DNA of 64,000 nt from Prochlorococcus sp. AG-347-J14. Lineage in GTDB: Bacteria > Cyanobacteriota > Cyanobacteriia > PCC-6307 > Cyanobiaceae. Shown piece by piece: positions 51,691 to 60,032 of this stretch (positions within the stretch are counted from its first letter, which is position 1; each line of letters begins with the position of its first letter). The stretch spans positions 62,001-126,000 of the forward strand of contig QCBU01000001.1 in assembly GCA_003281505.1 (NCBI GenBank), read 5' to 3'. Made by a program: the position numbers and the translations under genes. The notes under the pieces are model-generated. The model was not told the DNA's origin, made no database searches, and saw nothing but the letters and a program-made list of their open reading frames with translations.

Positions 51691-51828
51691 ATGAATTTAT
51701 TAGCTTCTTTTGCTTTAGGTGGTTTCAATCCTTGGGCAGCAGGCTTTGGAATTGGATCTTTAGTCCTTTTTGGTCTTGTCGGTCTTGTTGCTGGTCCTAA
51801 CCTCAAGAATTTTGACCCTGATGCATAA
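51691..51828 (+). CDS. 45-residue single-span membrane protein
   Basis: ATG 51691 to TAA 51826: MNLLASFALGGFNPWAAGFG, then a Leu/Gly-rich helix (SLVLFGLVGLVAG) and PNLKNFDPDA. A strong terminator follows immediately, which suggests a monocistronic, well-expressed gene. Size and helix resemble small photosystem or b6f subunits, but none matches by name. Confidence 0.6.
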   Translation: MNLLASFALGGFNPWAAGFGIGSLVLFGLVGLVAGPNLKNFDPDA

Positions 51829-51855
51829 ATCTTCTTATTTAATATAAATTTTAAG

Positions 51856-51877
51856 AGACTCATTTGAGTCTTTTTTT
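51856..51877 (+). terminator. Rho-independent terminator
   Basis: AGACTC/GAGTCT stem (51856-51861 and 51866-51871), loop ATTT, followed by six T. Lies 28 bases after the 45-residue membrane gene. Confidence 0.85.
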
Positions 51878-51933
51878 ATGCGGTTTTTTAAATTTATTTT
51901 TAGAATTAGATAACATTATATTCTGCCAAAGAA

Positions 51934-52203
51934 ATGTTATTGAATCCTTTTTATCCCTTTACTTTTTTGAAAATCTCTTCTCTAAAAGCCACTATTGTTT
52001 TTTTATCAATACTTTTAATTAAATCAAATTTGCTTAGATTAAAAGGGGGGCTCATAGGTGGTCTTTTTGCCTTGATACTGATATCAGGAATTTTTGCCTC
52101 TAGTACAATAGCTTTAGGATCTTTATTTTATGCCTATCGATTAAAGAAGAAATCTAATCCTGATGATAATCAAATGCAGGACTTAGAAACAGTTAACGTC
52201 TAA
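51934..52203 (+). CDS. Small membrane protein, unknown
   Basis: 89 residues with two or three hydrophobic segments (about 17-30, 36-56, 58-72) and an acidic tail (NPDDNQMQDLETVNV). Not recognised. Confidence 0.5.
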   Translation: MLLNPFYPFTFLKISSLKATIVFLSILLIKSNLLRLKGGLIGGLFALILISGIFASSTIALGSLFYAYRLKKKSNPDDNQMQDLETVNV

Positions 52204-52235
52204 GATATTTTGTTAATCAAATTCAATTAGATATC

Positions 52236-52352
52236 TTAAAAGGGAGTTCCAGGGACAAAATGCAAGACTAAAAACCCAAAACCGGCAGCAAATACAATAG
52301 ATACTGCGATGATAAGTAGGCCTGATGCCATCCCCCCTTCTTTAAATGCCAT
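52236..52352 (-). CDS. 38-residue single-span membrane peptide
   Basis: ATG 52352 to TAA 52236: MAFKEGGMASGLLIIAVSIV, then FAAGFGFLVLHFVPGTPF. A membrane helix with a conserved-looking end. The spacing and C-terminal PGTPF recall cytochrome or photosystem low-mass subunits. Not recognised by name. Confidence 0.55.
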   Translation of the reverse strand: MAFKEGGMASGLLIIAVSIVFAAGFGFLVLHFVPGTPF

Positions 52353-52422
52353 ATGGTTAGTTATTTTTAGATTAATAATAGGACATATTAGTTCCCAGGT
52401 AATAGTTCTAATTACTCAAATA

Positions 52423-52599
52423 TCATCCAAATTTATTATTGATGGTGAATAAAAGTAAAAAAATGGAAGTTAGTGAGATGACAAAACCAAATATTATTAA
52501 TGGTTTAGATTTAACGTTTTTATCTTCTTTGGGGCTATTTTTAGAAGAAACTAAGGTGTTATTTTTTTTAGAGAGAAGATTTGGAAAAGGTTTAATCAC
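52423..52599 (-). CDS. 58-residue membrane-anchored protein, unknown
   Basis: GTG 52599 to TGA 52423: VIKPFPNLLSKKNNTLVSSK, then a Lys-rich stretch and a C-terminal membrane helix (LIIFGFVISLTSIFLLLF). Chosen over the overlapping plus-strand frame because it has a coherent basic-then-hydrophobic architecture. Follows the DUF3303 gene 23 bases after its stop. Confidence 0.5.
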   Translation of the reverse strand: MIKPFPNLLSKKNNTLVSSKNSPKEDKNVKSKPLIIFGFVISLTSIFLLLFTINNKFG

Positions 52600-52622
52600 G
52601 ATAAATTTGAGATCTAAGCTAA

Positions 52623-52940
52623 TTACCCTAAAGTTTTAAATAAATCTTTATGGTAATCAACAATATTTTGACAACTTATTACGGGTGTAAATTCCATATG
52701 TATGCCAAATTTAGCTCTCCATGGAGCAAAATGCGCAAAAATTTCTTTATCACTATGTGCTTTACATAAACAAACTACCCTACCTTCCCCTGGAGCATGC
52801 ACTCTAAATAACATCTCAAATTTCTCTGTTTTATCAGATTTAGCAATTTCACCATTATCCCAGGCCTCCACAAATAATTGATAAGCTTTTACTTGATTCT
52901 CAATATCTGGGAATTGGCAGTCAGCAAGAAATAATTGCAT
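52623..52940 (-). CDS. DUF3303-family protein
   Basis: 105 residues. Seen: MQLFLADCQFPDIENQVKAY, FVEAWDNGEIAKSD, FRVHAPGEGRVVCLCKAHSDKEIFAHFAPWRAKFG in pieces (RVHAPGEGRVVCLCKA; FAHFAPWRAKFGIHM). This alpha/beta layout, with the FAPWR..F motif, is typical of DUF3303 of marine cyanobacteria. No known function. Confidence 0.75.
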   Translation of the reverse strand: MQLFLADCQFPDIENQVKAYQLFVEAWDNGEIAKSDKTEKFEMLFRVHAPGEGRVVCLCKAHSDKEIFAHFAPWRAKFGIHMEFTPVISCQNIVDYHKDLFKTLG

Positions 52941-53031
52941 TGGAGTATTCTTAAGTTTTTACTTATTATTGCTCAAATTGTTATTTATTAAAAGTACTGT
53001 TTGAATTTGAAGATTAGAAAAATTTATTTTC

Positions 53032-53181
53032 CTAAATAAAGTGAGAGGAGAGGGTCTCAAGAAACTTTCCAATATCCTTTTTATATAAACTATCTGTGAT
53101 TTTTAAAGAGAATAATTCATAATCATTTATATCTTTTTTTTTGTCAAACTTAACATTCCCCTTTAATGAAATATTTTTCAT
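53032..53181 (-). CDS. 49-residue protein, unknown
   Basis: ATG 53181 to TAG 53032: MKNISLKGNVKFDKKKDIND then a helix (YELFSLKITDSLYKKDIG) ending FLETLSSHFI. Soluble. Not recognised. Confidence 0.45.
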   Translation of the reverse strand: MKNISLKGNVKFDKKKDINDYELFSLKITDSLYKKDIGKFLETLSSHFI

Positions 53182-53300
53182 GATTGTATTGATCACTATT
53201 TAAAATTTAAACAAATTTATTTAAAAGGCAAATTTCTTTACATTATTTTTTTAATAAGAGAAATTTCTTATGGAATTAGGAAATAACTAATTTTTTTAAT

Positions 53301-53624
53301 TTAAGAATTAATTAATTTTCCAATAATATATAAAAAAACATTAGTTAAAGAAAAAATTACAGTTAATAGAGATGCAATAACCGGCATTAAATTGAACCAT
53401 AACTGCGAAGTTGTCATTTTTGAATCAATAGGTAGAAAATTGGTTCTTTTTTTTATTCTTATTTGCAACCAGAAAACAGATAATGGATAAATAATTCTTG
53501 AAAAAGTAATTAATTTAGAAGGTAAAATACCATTTTTTGAATAAAGTATGAATCCTGAAAAAAAGTATAATGTCCAAATTAGAACTCTTTGAATTAAGAT
53601 TAATTTCTTGCTTTTGCTAGCCAC
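53301..53624 (-). CDS. Small membrane protein, unknown
   Basis: 107 residues with about three helices (about 10-27, 40-53, 79-101) and basic loops. Not recognised. It starts 6 bases after the GNAT stop, so the two share a transcript. Confidence 0.55.
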   Translation of the reverse strand: MASKSKKLILIQRVLIWTLYFFSGFILYSKNGILPSKLITFSRIIYPLSVFWLQIRIKKRTNFLPIDSKMTTSQLWFNLMPVIASLLTVIFSLTNVFLYIIGKLINS

Positions 53625-53630
53625 TATTAA

Positions 53631-54107
53631 TTAATTAACTTTTATATTTTTAGTCATTTTATATCTTTCAAAAAAAATGTTATTTATAATTACTTTTTCT
53701 TTACGTATAATTTCCCATTCATTTTTAAGAAATAATTCATAGCTTATTAGGCTTGCTTCAGTTGAAAGAGAATCTAAACCTTCTTTTTTAGCTTCATCTT
53801 CTAATTTATGAAGCAACTTTGAGCCGCAACCTTTTCTTTGGAATTTTCCTTTACAGTAAAATAATGCAATTCTGTCGATGGGATATCTTGTGGCAAATGC
53901 AATAATTATTCCTTTTTTACTGAGAAGCCATCCTTTCCCCTTAGTTATTGACTTATCAAAATTTGGATTATTCCAAGCTTGGCTTGACCAAGCCCTTTTT
54001 TGCGCTTGACTATAAATTTTTTCATCTAAAGATTGAATAGAATCAAAATAAACCTTCTTTAATTCCAGTTGATCTTTAATAGTAATTTGTCTTAAATTCA
54101 TAAACAA
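53631..54107 (-). CDS. GNAT-family N-acetyltransferase
   Basis: 158 residues. Seen: the acetyl-CoA-binding segment RIALFYCKGKFQRKGCGSKLLHKLEDEAKKEGLD, with the QrxGxGxxLL pattern, and downstream TEASLISYELFLKNEWE. Substrate unknown. Start ATG 54107, or Met3 at 54101. It is divergent from the S51 peptidase with 14 bases between the starts. Confidence 0.85.
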   Translation of the reverse strand: MFMNLRQITIKDQLELKKVYFDSIQSLDEKIYSQAQKRAWSSQAWNNPNFDKSITKGKGWLLSKKGIIIAFATRYPIDRIALFYCKGKFQRKGCGSKLLHKLEDEAKKEGLDSLSTEASLISYELFLKNEWEIIRKEKVIINNIFFERYKMTKNIKVN

Positions 54108-54121
54108 ATCTTCTATTTAGT

Positions 54122-54802
54122 ATGCATAGTAAAAATATAGTCGCAATTGGTGGAGGAGGGTTTGGACGTTCTTTAGGCTCTCTTGAAATTGAAAAATATA
54201 TAATTTCATTAATTAATAAAAAAAGACCAAAAATTTGCTTTATTCCAACAGCATCTGGTGATAGTAGTTTGTACAAACTAAATTTTTATAGAGCATTTTC
54301 CAAACTTGATTGTATAACAAGTCATATTGATTTTTTCTCTAGAACAGAAAACTTAGAAGAAAAAGTTTTAACTCAAGATATCATTTATGTTGGCGGAGGA
54401 AATACAAAAAGTATGTTAGGTGTCTGGAAAGAATGGAATTTGCATGAAATTTTGCGTGATGGTTATGAGAAAGGAATAGTAATGAGTGGTGTAAGTGCTG
54501 GAGCTATTTGTTGGTTTGAAAGAGGTATCACTGATTCTTATGCTGAAGAATTAGCTATAATAGATTGCCTGGGAATGGTTAAAGGAACTGCTTGCCCGCA
54601 TTTCGATGAAGAAAAAGAGAGGGAACCTTATGTTAATGATGTTATAAATAGAGAAATTATTAAATCTTGTATTTGTATAGATGGAAATTGTGCTTTGCAT
54701 GTCAAAAATAATATTGATTATTCCTCTATAGATTTTGGTAATGGAAAAAAGTGTTTTAGAGTTTTTAAGGAAAATAGTACTTTAAAGAAAGAAATCTTAT
54801 AG
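54122..54802 (+). CDS. Peptidase E-like S51 peptidase
   Basis: 226 residues. Seen: IVAIGGGGFGR at the start, IYVGGGNTKSMLGVWKE, and the nucleophile elbow GVSAGAICWFERG with Ser125 of the S51 family (PepE/cyanophycinase). The His of the catalytic dyad may be in TACPHFDEE. Dipeptidase or a cyanophycinase-like role; the genus lacks cyanophycin, so an Asp-dipeptidase role is more plausible. Confidence 0.87.
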   Translation: MHSKNIVAIGGGGFGRSLGSLEIEKYIISLINKKRPKICFIPTASGDSSLYKLNFYRAFSKLDCITSHIDFFSRTENLEEKVLTQDIIYVGGGNTKSMLGVWKEWNLHEILRDGYEKGIVMSGVSAGAICWFERGITDSYAEELAIIDCLGMVKGTACPHFDEEKEREPYVNDVINREIIKSCICIDGNCALHVKNNIDYSSIDFGNGKKCFRVFKENSTLKKEIL

Positions 54803-54822
54803 AAAGAAAATATATATGTATT

Positions 54823-55227
54823 TTAGATTTCTTCATTTTTGGAGATTGAAGTAAATTCAATTCCTTTGTATTTTATGAAAGATGCAGTCCATACTTCTTT
54901 TGATAGATTGCCAAGGTATTTTAGAAACTGTTGTGTATCTCCGTCTCTTATCCATTCAGATTTAATGAATGGAAGCTCTTTCTGCATTCTTTTAGGATGC
55001 ATATGAACCAGTAGCAAACCTTTATCTTCTGAAACCCTTTTTAAAGCACCTTCATCACTTCTTTGAAACACTCTCATTAGAAGATTTAAAATTACCTCTT
55101 CTCCAAGTTTCTTGAAATTTTCTGATTCCTCTATATTGTCTTTAATTTCTTTACCTCCAAGAGGCATTGCTCTTACTAAGTTTTGCTCTATTAAAGCTAT
55201 TGCAATTAGATAATCTTGGCTAGCCAT
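54823..55227 (-). CDS. 134-residue protein, unknown
   Basis: All-helical soluble protein: ALIEQNLVRAMPLGGKEIKDN, NLLMRVFQRSDEGALKRVSEDKG and IKSEWIRDGDTQQFLKYLG. No motif I recognise. Convergent with the S51 gene. Confidence 0.5.
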   Translation of the reverse strand: MASQDYLIAIALIEQNLVRAMPLGGKEIKDNIEESENFKKLGEEVILNLLMRVFQRSDEGALKRVSEDKGLLLVHMHPKRMQKELPFIKSEWIRDGDTQQFLKYLGNLSKEVWTASFIKYKGIEFTSISKNEEI

Positions 55228-55395
55228 ATTCTAAAATAATACTTTTTTGATATTCTAACCTCTCGAGTTCATGAAAATCTTTCATGGATTAAATATCTAA
55301 GATATTAAGAAAGTAAATAATTTATTAAATATTTTCCTATACAATTTATCCTTTGTTTTTTTCTTATATTAGTTAGTAAAATAAATGAAATTTTT

Positions 55396-55629
55396 ATGCG
55401 GTTTTTTTTGTTCCTATTTTTAGGGATTTTTGCAGGTCTTTATTTATCATGGCCTGGTTTATTAATACCAGCAAATTGGAAGTGTTTTAATGAAATTATT
55501 ACAAAATCTGCAGAAGATAAAATATCTTTAAAAGCTGTATTGGAAATTTCCCCCAGTTATTTGCTAAAGGGTAAGAATAAAAAAACGTCTTCAAAAATAA
55601 GAATCGTAGCAGATGCGTGTTTTCGTTAA
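55396..55629 (+). CDS. Small membrane-anchored protein, unknown
   Basis: 77 residues: one hydrophobic N-terminal helix (about 2-20) followed by SWPGLLIPANWKCFNEIITKS and a basic end with Cys75. It may precede the MTHFR-like gene in a transcription unit. Not recognised. Confidence 0.5.
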   Translation: MRFFLFLFLGIFAGLYLSWPGLLIPANWKCFNEIITKSAEDKISLKAVLEISPSYLLKGKNKKTSSKIRIVADACFR

Positions 55630-55661
55630 TATATTACATGATTAAATTTGAATACTAAATA

Positions 55662-56465
55662 ATGAACAATAATATAAGATTTGAATTGTCTTTTAAAAAT
55701 ATTTTTCAGTTAGAAAATAAACTTAATTTTTGCAAATTAAATGATATAAAAAATATCAATATTCCATGTAAAGGACTTATTAAGAAGGAATTATATAATT
55801 CAACTATTAAGTATATATCTAAAAACTTCAATGAATTTAATGTGACCTATCACTATAGTCTTTATCATCAATATTCAAAAAATAAAGTCAACTCTTATAA
55901 GGATTTCTTAGATTTTGTTAAAAATTCTCACATTAATAGAAACTATGAAATTTTGCTTGTGTCAGGATCAAATAAGAAAAAAAACTTTGACTCAGTTGAT
56001 GTATTAGCTTATTTAAAAAAAGAAAAAAATTTAAAAGTAAAATTAGGTATAGCTTACAATCCATACTTGAAAAAATATTATAATATTTATTCAGAAAGAG
56101 AAAGGTTTGAAAAAAAATTTTCGACCGGATTAATAAATTCGATTTGGTTTCAATATGGCACAGATATTAAAGTTCTTCAGAATGAGTTAACTTATCTCAA
56201 GAAAACAGCAAAAGATGAAAAACTAAATCTTTTTGGAAGTTTATTTATTCCTTCTAAACAATTTATAGCGCGGTTTAAATTCCGTCCTTGGAAAGAGGTA
56301 TATATATCAGAAAAGTTTTTATATACTTTAGATGATTTTTTTGATTTCACTAAAGATTTAGTTAGTTTTTATAAAAATAATAATATTACTCCTGTAATTG
56401 AATCTGATTTTTCATCATCAGAGAAACTTGCATCTGTTTATAGTTTTTTAGAAAATGAAAGATAA
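55662..56465 (+). CDS. Divergent methylenetetrahydrofolate reductase-like protein
   Basis: 267 residues, close to bacterial MetF (about 290) but diverged. Seen in order: YEILLVSGSNKKKNFDSVDV (MetF-like strand and loop), KVKLGIAYNPYL, which matches the FxIGVAxNPY region, and RFEKKFSTGLINSIWFQYGTD, in the position of the RLxxKxxAGAxFxxTQxxFD segment. Known MetF binds FAD and reduces methylene-THF. The early catalytic-Glu region is not recognisable, so the activity is uncertain. Confidence 0.6.
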   Translation: MNNNIRFELSFKNIFQLENKLNFCKLNDIKNINIPCKGLIKKELYNSTIKYISKNFNEFNVTYHYSLYHQYSKNKVNSYKDFLDFVKNSHINRNYEILLVSGSNKKKNFDSVDVLAYLKKEKNLKVKLGIAYNPYLKKYYNIYSERERFEKKFSTGLINSIWFQYGTDIKVLQNELTYLKKTAKDEKLNLFGSLFIPSKQFIARFKFRPWKEVYISEKFLYTLDDFFDFTKDLVSFYKNNNITPVIESDFSSSEKLASVYSFLENER

Positions 56466-56485
56466 TTTCAGTCAATATTAAAGCT

Positions 56486-57643
56486 ATGAAAAGTGTTGTT
56501 ACATATGATTTATTAATAATAGGTGGAGGTATATCTGCGTGTGTTTTCGCTTCGAAGTATTTGAAAAATAATATTACAAAAAAAGTTGGATTAATTGAAA
56601 TTGGTCGTGGACTTGGAGGGAGATCAAGTACAAGAATAAGCAAAAGATATAAAGGTTGGAAACTAAACCATGGGTCTCCAAATTTCAATATATCTAACAG
56701 CAATAATAATCTTATATTAAAAAGATATATTGATGAATTACTGGAAAATAAATTTATAAAAATTGACGACTCAGGCATATTTTTTCTAAATGAAGATTCT
56801 AATTTAGAAACCAAAAAAAAATCCCAATTTTCTTGCGGTATTAATTATCTATCTCTAGATTCTATGAGTGAATTATCGAAAATGATAATTCACTCTAATA
56901 ATTCAAAAGAGAAAATTGATTTTTTCTTTGAAACTTTAATAGTTGATATGAAGTTTAATGATAAGGAATGGTTAATAACATCAAAAAATGGCGACAAATT
57001 TAAGTCTAAATATCTAATTTGTTCAACTAATTTGTTGTTGCATAAGAGGTCTTTAAAAATATTAAAAGTAGATCAAATTCCATTAAGAAAAGCTATTCCC
57101 TTTAATAAAGATAAAAAAATAGATTTACTATTGAAATTTTTAGAAGAACAAACATTTATTCCTAGGTTAACTTTTTTAATTTATACAAATGAAAATTATG
57201 GTTATAAAGATTATTATTCTAAAAAACAAAGGTATTTTTATTTAAATAATAATTTAGAAAAAAAATATAGATTTGAAAGAATTATTTTTCAGCTGCAAGA
57301 TAATAATAAATTAGGAATTGTAATACATTCAAAAAACGAAGATTTAATTAATGCTTATATAAGAAGTAAAGATGAAGAAGTTTTTAAACAAAAAATAATT
57401 ACAAATTTCAATCAACTTTTTGAAAATAATTCTGTAGTAAATCAATTAACTTTTGATGAAAAAATTTCTATTATGAAATGGAGAGCTTCACAGCCCTCTG
57501 GAATTGCAGTACCATTATCTTTGCAATTTAGTAGAAAATATAGAATTGGATTTTGTGGAGACTGGTTTGAAGGAGATGGATTTGGCAGAATTGAAGGCTC
57601 AATTTTAAGTGCTTTAATATTAGAGAAGAAATTTAAGACTTAA
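56486..57643 (+). CDS. Renalase-like FAD-dependent amine oxidase
   Basis: 385 residues. Seen: the dinucleotide-binding motif LLIIGGGISACVFASKYL, EIGRGLGGRSSTRIS (the second FAD contact), HGSPNFNI and the C-terminal IGFCGDWFEGDGFGRIEGSILSALIL, which matches the renalase/NAD(P)-binding amine oxidase type. In those enzymes it oxidises dihydro-NAD(P) isomers or amines. Substrate is not known here. Follows the MTHFR-like gene by 20 bases. Confidence 0.8.
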   Translation: MKSVVTYDLLIIGGGISACVFASKYLKNNITKKVGLIEIGRGLGGRSSTRISKRYKGWKLNHGSPNFNISNSNNNLILKRYIDELLENKFIKIDDSGIFFLNEDSNLETKKKSQFSCGINYLSLDSMSELSKMIIHSNNSKEKIDFFFETLIVDMKFNDKEWLITSKNGDKFKSKYLICSTNLLLHKRSLKILKVDQIPLRKAIPFNKDKKIDLLLKFLEEQTFIPRLTFLIYTNENYGYKDYYSKKQRYFYLNNNLEKKYRFERIIFQLQDNNKLGIVIHSKNEDLINAYIRSKDEEVFKQKIITNFNQLFENNSVVNQLTFDEKISIMKWRASQPSGIAVPLSLQFSRKYRIGFCGDWFEGDGFGRIEGSILSALILEKKFKT

Positions 57644-58235
57644 TTAAATATTTTTTCAGAATTTTATCTACATCAGTGTTTTTTTTAATAATGAATTTAT
57701 TTGTATTATTTTTTATGATATTCGGTTTGAATTTTTCGTAATAAATACTCCATGATTTTAAGAAATCATTCTCAGCTTGTTTTTTATCTTTTCCCCTTTC
57801 TTTTATATCTCTTTGGATAACTCTTTTCATGCACTCATTTTTTTTAGTTTTTATTTCTAAAAAAATAAAATCCTTATTATTTAAAGTGGTTGAGAATTCT
57901 TTAGCAAATATACCCTCAACAATTAAAAAACTAATATTATTTGTTTCGTTAAAGATATTTTGAATTGTTCTCTTTTCGAAATTATAATAACGATTACAGA
58001 TTGAAATTCCATTCTTATAAATAAAATCAAAATCTTTTTTGAATAGTTTTTTATTAAAACTAATACTTCTATCAAAAAAACCTGCTACAAATTTTGGTAG
58101 TAATTTACTTATTAACCCTGTCTTGTAGTAATTGTCGGTACTTAACGCAATTCCATTTTTATTTTTTTTAATTATTTGATTTGTTAAAGTTGTTTTCCCG
58201 CTTCCGGAAGGTCCACTTATAAATATAAGCTTCAT
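57633..58235 (-). CDS. P-loop kinase of uridine kinase type
   Basis: 200 residues. Seen: FISGPSGSGKTTLTNQII (P-loop), STDNYYKTG (uridine kinase-type substrate loop), FLIVEGIFAKEFS and CMKRVIQRDIKERGK (lid). Resembles uridine kinase/phosphoribulokinase, though shorter; substrate not fixed. Overlaps the renalase-like gene by 11 bases at the 3' ends. Confidence 0.75.
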   Translation of the reverse strand: MKLIFISGPSGSGKTTLTNQIIKKNKNGIALSTDNYYKTGLISKLLPKFVAGFFDRSISFNKKLFKKDFDFIYKNGISICNRYYNFEKRTIQNIFNETNNISFLIVEGIFAKEFSTTLNNKDFIFLEIKTKKNECMKRVIQRDIKERGKDKKQAENDFLKSWSIYYEKFKPNIIKNNTNKFIIKKNTDVDKILKKYLIKS

Positions 58236-58343
58236 TTTTATGATCTATTCTTTAGTAAGATTTTAACTTTACTATTAATAAATACCTTCAAATTTTGAAT
58301 ATAAAAACTATTTTTTTAGTTTTAAAAATAATTTAGAATACCT

Positions 58344-58365
58344 TGCAAGCGCTCTTAAGCTTGCA
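58344..58365. other. Stem-loop TGCAAGC/GCTTGCA in an intergenic gap
   Basis: Perfect 7-bp stem (58344-58350 with 58359-58365), loop GCTCTTAA, in the 264-base gap 58236-58499. GC-rich relative to the AT-rich flanks and without a T-run. Nothing else is visible in this gap. Confidence 0.4.
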
Positions 58366-58499
58366 TAATTATTAAATGTGTGTCTTTATATAATTGTAAA
58401 TAAATTATTTTTATTCAATTAATTATTGTCTTGTTATTTATTCCTCTGGAATTTGATAATATTAAATTGAAGAGTTAATTTTATTACTTATATATTGCA

Positions 58500-58847
58500 A
58501 TGATTTCTAAATTTCTCAGCAAACTAAAATCAATTTTATTTAAAAGTGCAGTAACTCCTGAAACTCCTTTAAAGAAAGAAAAAAAAGCAGCAAAGCCTGT
58601 AAAAACAAAAACAAAAACAAAAACAAAAGCAAAAACAAAAGCAAAAACAAAAACTAAAGCGGTAAATTCTAAGAAAAATATTGAAACTTTGACTACACTT
58701 CCAGGTGTTGGAGCTAAAAGCGCAAAAGCTTTGTATGAGGCTGGATTTAAAACAACAAAGGCAGTTATTGCTGCTGATGAAAAGGATCTTCTTGCTGTGT
58801 CAGGAGTAGGAATAAATCTTGTTAAGAAGCTTAAAAAGCTTAAATAG
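58500..58847 (+). CDS. Helix-hairpin-helix protein with Lys/Thr tail
   Basis: 115 residues: a short amphipathic start, a Lys-Thr/Lys-Ala tail (about residues 35-54), and one helix-hairpin-helix domain (about 62-115). Seen: LPGVGAKSAKALYEAGFKTTKAV and SGVGINLVKKLKKL, the two HhH motifs. HhH binds the DNA backbone without sequence preference; the tail resembles histone H1-like or DNA-condensing tails. A nucleoid-associated or repair-accessory role is inferred. Confidence 0.72.
   Translation: MISKFLSKLKSILFKSAVTPETPLKKEKKAAKPVKTKTKTKTKAKTKAKTKTKAVNSKKNIETLTTLPGVGAKSAKALYEAGFKTTKAVIAADEKDLLAVSGVGINLVKKLKKLK
58601..58660 (+). repeat. AAAACA/AAAGCA hexamer repeats encoding Lys-Thr/Lys-Ala
   Basis: About ten in-frame hexamers (AAAACA, AAAGCA variants) encoding the K-T/K-A tail of the HhH protein. 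Simple-sequence repeats like this can change length by slippage. Confidence 0.85.
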
Positions 58848-58917
58848 CTAAATTTTTTTAAACCTTTGTAAGAAATAATAATATTAAAATTTATACAAAC
58901 TTTTAAGATCTAGGCAA

Positions 58918-59094
58918 TTATCTTCTTCTTGCTTTTCTTCTCTGTTGCAATTTTCTTTTGTATTTTTCAATAGGGGTTTCATGATGCCTAAGTCTTTTTA
59001 AATCTGCAAAAATTCCTGATTTAGACACTTGTCGCTTAAATCTTCTAAGGGCAGATTCAATTCCCTCATTCTCTCCTACTGTAACTTGTGTCAA
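58918..59094 (-). CDS. rpsU: 30S ribosomal protein S21
   Basis: 58-residue basic ribosomal protein needed for mRNA-30S binding. Seen: [39 protein letters not shown] and [18 protein letters not shown], matching S21 end to end. TTG start 59094 (no ATG or GTG in frame). Not linked to dnaG or rpoD here. Confidence 0.95.
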
Positions 59095-59180
59095 AATTTT
59101 CTAAATAAAAACTATTCTAGCACTTTAACAGATATATTTTAAACTTAAAACTTCTACTTGTATGTTGACGGTTTATTTGG

Positions 59181-59639
59181 CTAGTTTTCAGCCCACTCAA
59201 CAAATCTTTTTTTATTACTTTTTATATCTTGTAATGATTCAAAATAATATTTTTCCCAATTATTTTTAGGCAGTCCAAGAAATAACATTAGGTTTAATGG
59301 GTATTGATTGCTATCAGCACAATTTCTAAAATCATCCCTAAATAAAAAGATTTGCTTTTTTAATGCAATTGCGATACCTAATTCAATCATTACACCTTCA
59401 TCTGGTGGATTTCCATTGACAATTGCAAAAATACAATCACATTCTTTTAAATCAAGGAAATTACTTCTTGCAACTTCATATGCCCACTCACTTTTTTGTT
59501 TTGTTAATTGTTTTGCTCTCTCAAAAGGTTCAAATACTTCTACATTTAGATCATTGAAGATTTCAATAAATTCATGTAAGAGGGTTTTAGTTTGTTTTGA
59601 AAATCCATATGGATTAGCCAAATATAATTTCTTTCTCAA
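59181..59639 (-). CDS. Nucleoside 2-deoxyribosyltransferase-like protein
   Basis: 152 residues. Seen: YLANPYGFSKQTKTLLHEFI at the start, ARSNFLDLKECDCIFAIVNGNPPDEGVMIELGIAIALKK (in pieces: NFLDLKECDCIFAIVNG and DEGVMIELGIA), with the conserved Glu. This family transfers deoxyribose between bases in nucleotide salvage and is also found in phages. It overlaps the upstream phosphoribosyltransferase by 4 bases. Confidence 0.87.
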   Translation of the reverse strand: MRKKLYLANPYGFSKQTKTLLHEFIEIFNDLNVEVFEPFERAKQLTKQKSEWAYEVARSNFLDLKECDCIFAIVNGNPPDEGVMIELGIAIALKKQIFLFRDDFRNCADSNQYPLNLMLFLGLPKNNWEKYYFESLQDIKSNKKRFVEWAEN

Positions 59640-60031
59640 CTTAAACCTCTATTTTTGATGTATTCTTCGCGGTCATTGTTTGAATTTAAAGTATTTTCCC
59701 AAGGGAAAACAATCCATTGACTTTTTTTTGTTACATGTACTGTATTCCACCATGTAGGTTTAATTTTACTGAATAAAACAAAAAACATTGCTCCTTCAAT
59801 ATTCTTGAAGGTCGTCAATGTAAGGCCTGTTTCATAAACATCATCTACTATTAGTGAATTTTTTGTTGGTTCAGAAATTAATTCAATTTTTAATTTATGG
59901 CTTAGTGCTACAGCAAGACATAATCCACCACGAGGAACTCCATATATTCCAGAAAATTCCCTAAACCTACATTTATTAGCTATTTGTTCTACGCTCTTAT
60001 CAAATTCGTTCCAAGTAAAATAACTTATCAT
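59636..60031 (-). CDS. Phosphoribosyltransferase (purine/pyrimidine salvage type)
   Basis: 131 residues from ATG 60031 (MISYFTWNEFDKSV); a longer frame to 60076 is less likely because it would overlap the 3' end of the upstream gene by 44 bases. Seen: GIYGVPRGGLCLAVALS, the PRPP-binding loop LIVDDVYETGLTLTT (the VDDVxxTG pattern) and the C-terminal WIVFPWENT. Probably salvages a base or works with the deoxyribosyltransferase downstream. Confidence 0.83.
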   Translation of the reverse strand: MISYFTWNEFDKSVEQIANKCRFREFSGIYGVPRGGLCLAVALSHKLKIELISEPTKNSLIVDDVYETGLTLTTFKNIEGAMFFVLFSKIKPTWWNTVHVTKKSQWIVFPWENTLNSNNDREEYIKNRGLS

Positions 60032-60032
60032 G

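Noticed and set aside
52439-52639. A 66-codon plus-strand frame
   Set aside because: It overlaps the DUF3303 gene end and is antisense to a minus-strand frame (52423-52599) with a coherent Lys-rich then membrane-helix layout, which is the better gene.
56386-56814. 142-codon minus-strand frame
   Set aside because: It covers the FAD-binding start of the renalase-like gene; the plus-strand frame carries the GGGISA motif.
58283-58310. Shared AAATTTTGAATATAAAAAC with about 30246
   Set aside because: A 19-base AT-only match; not distinguishable from background in this composition.
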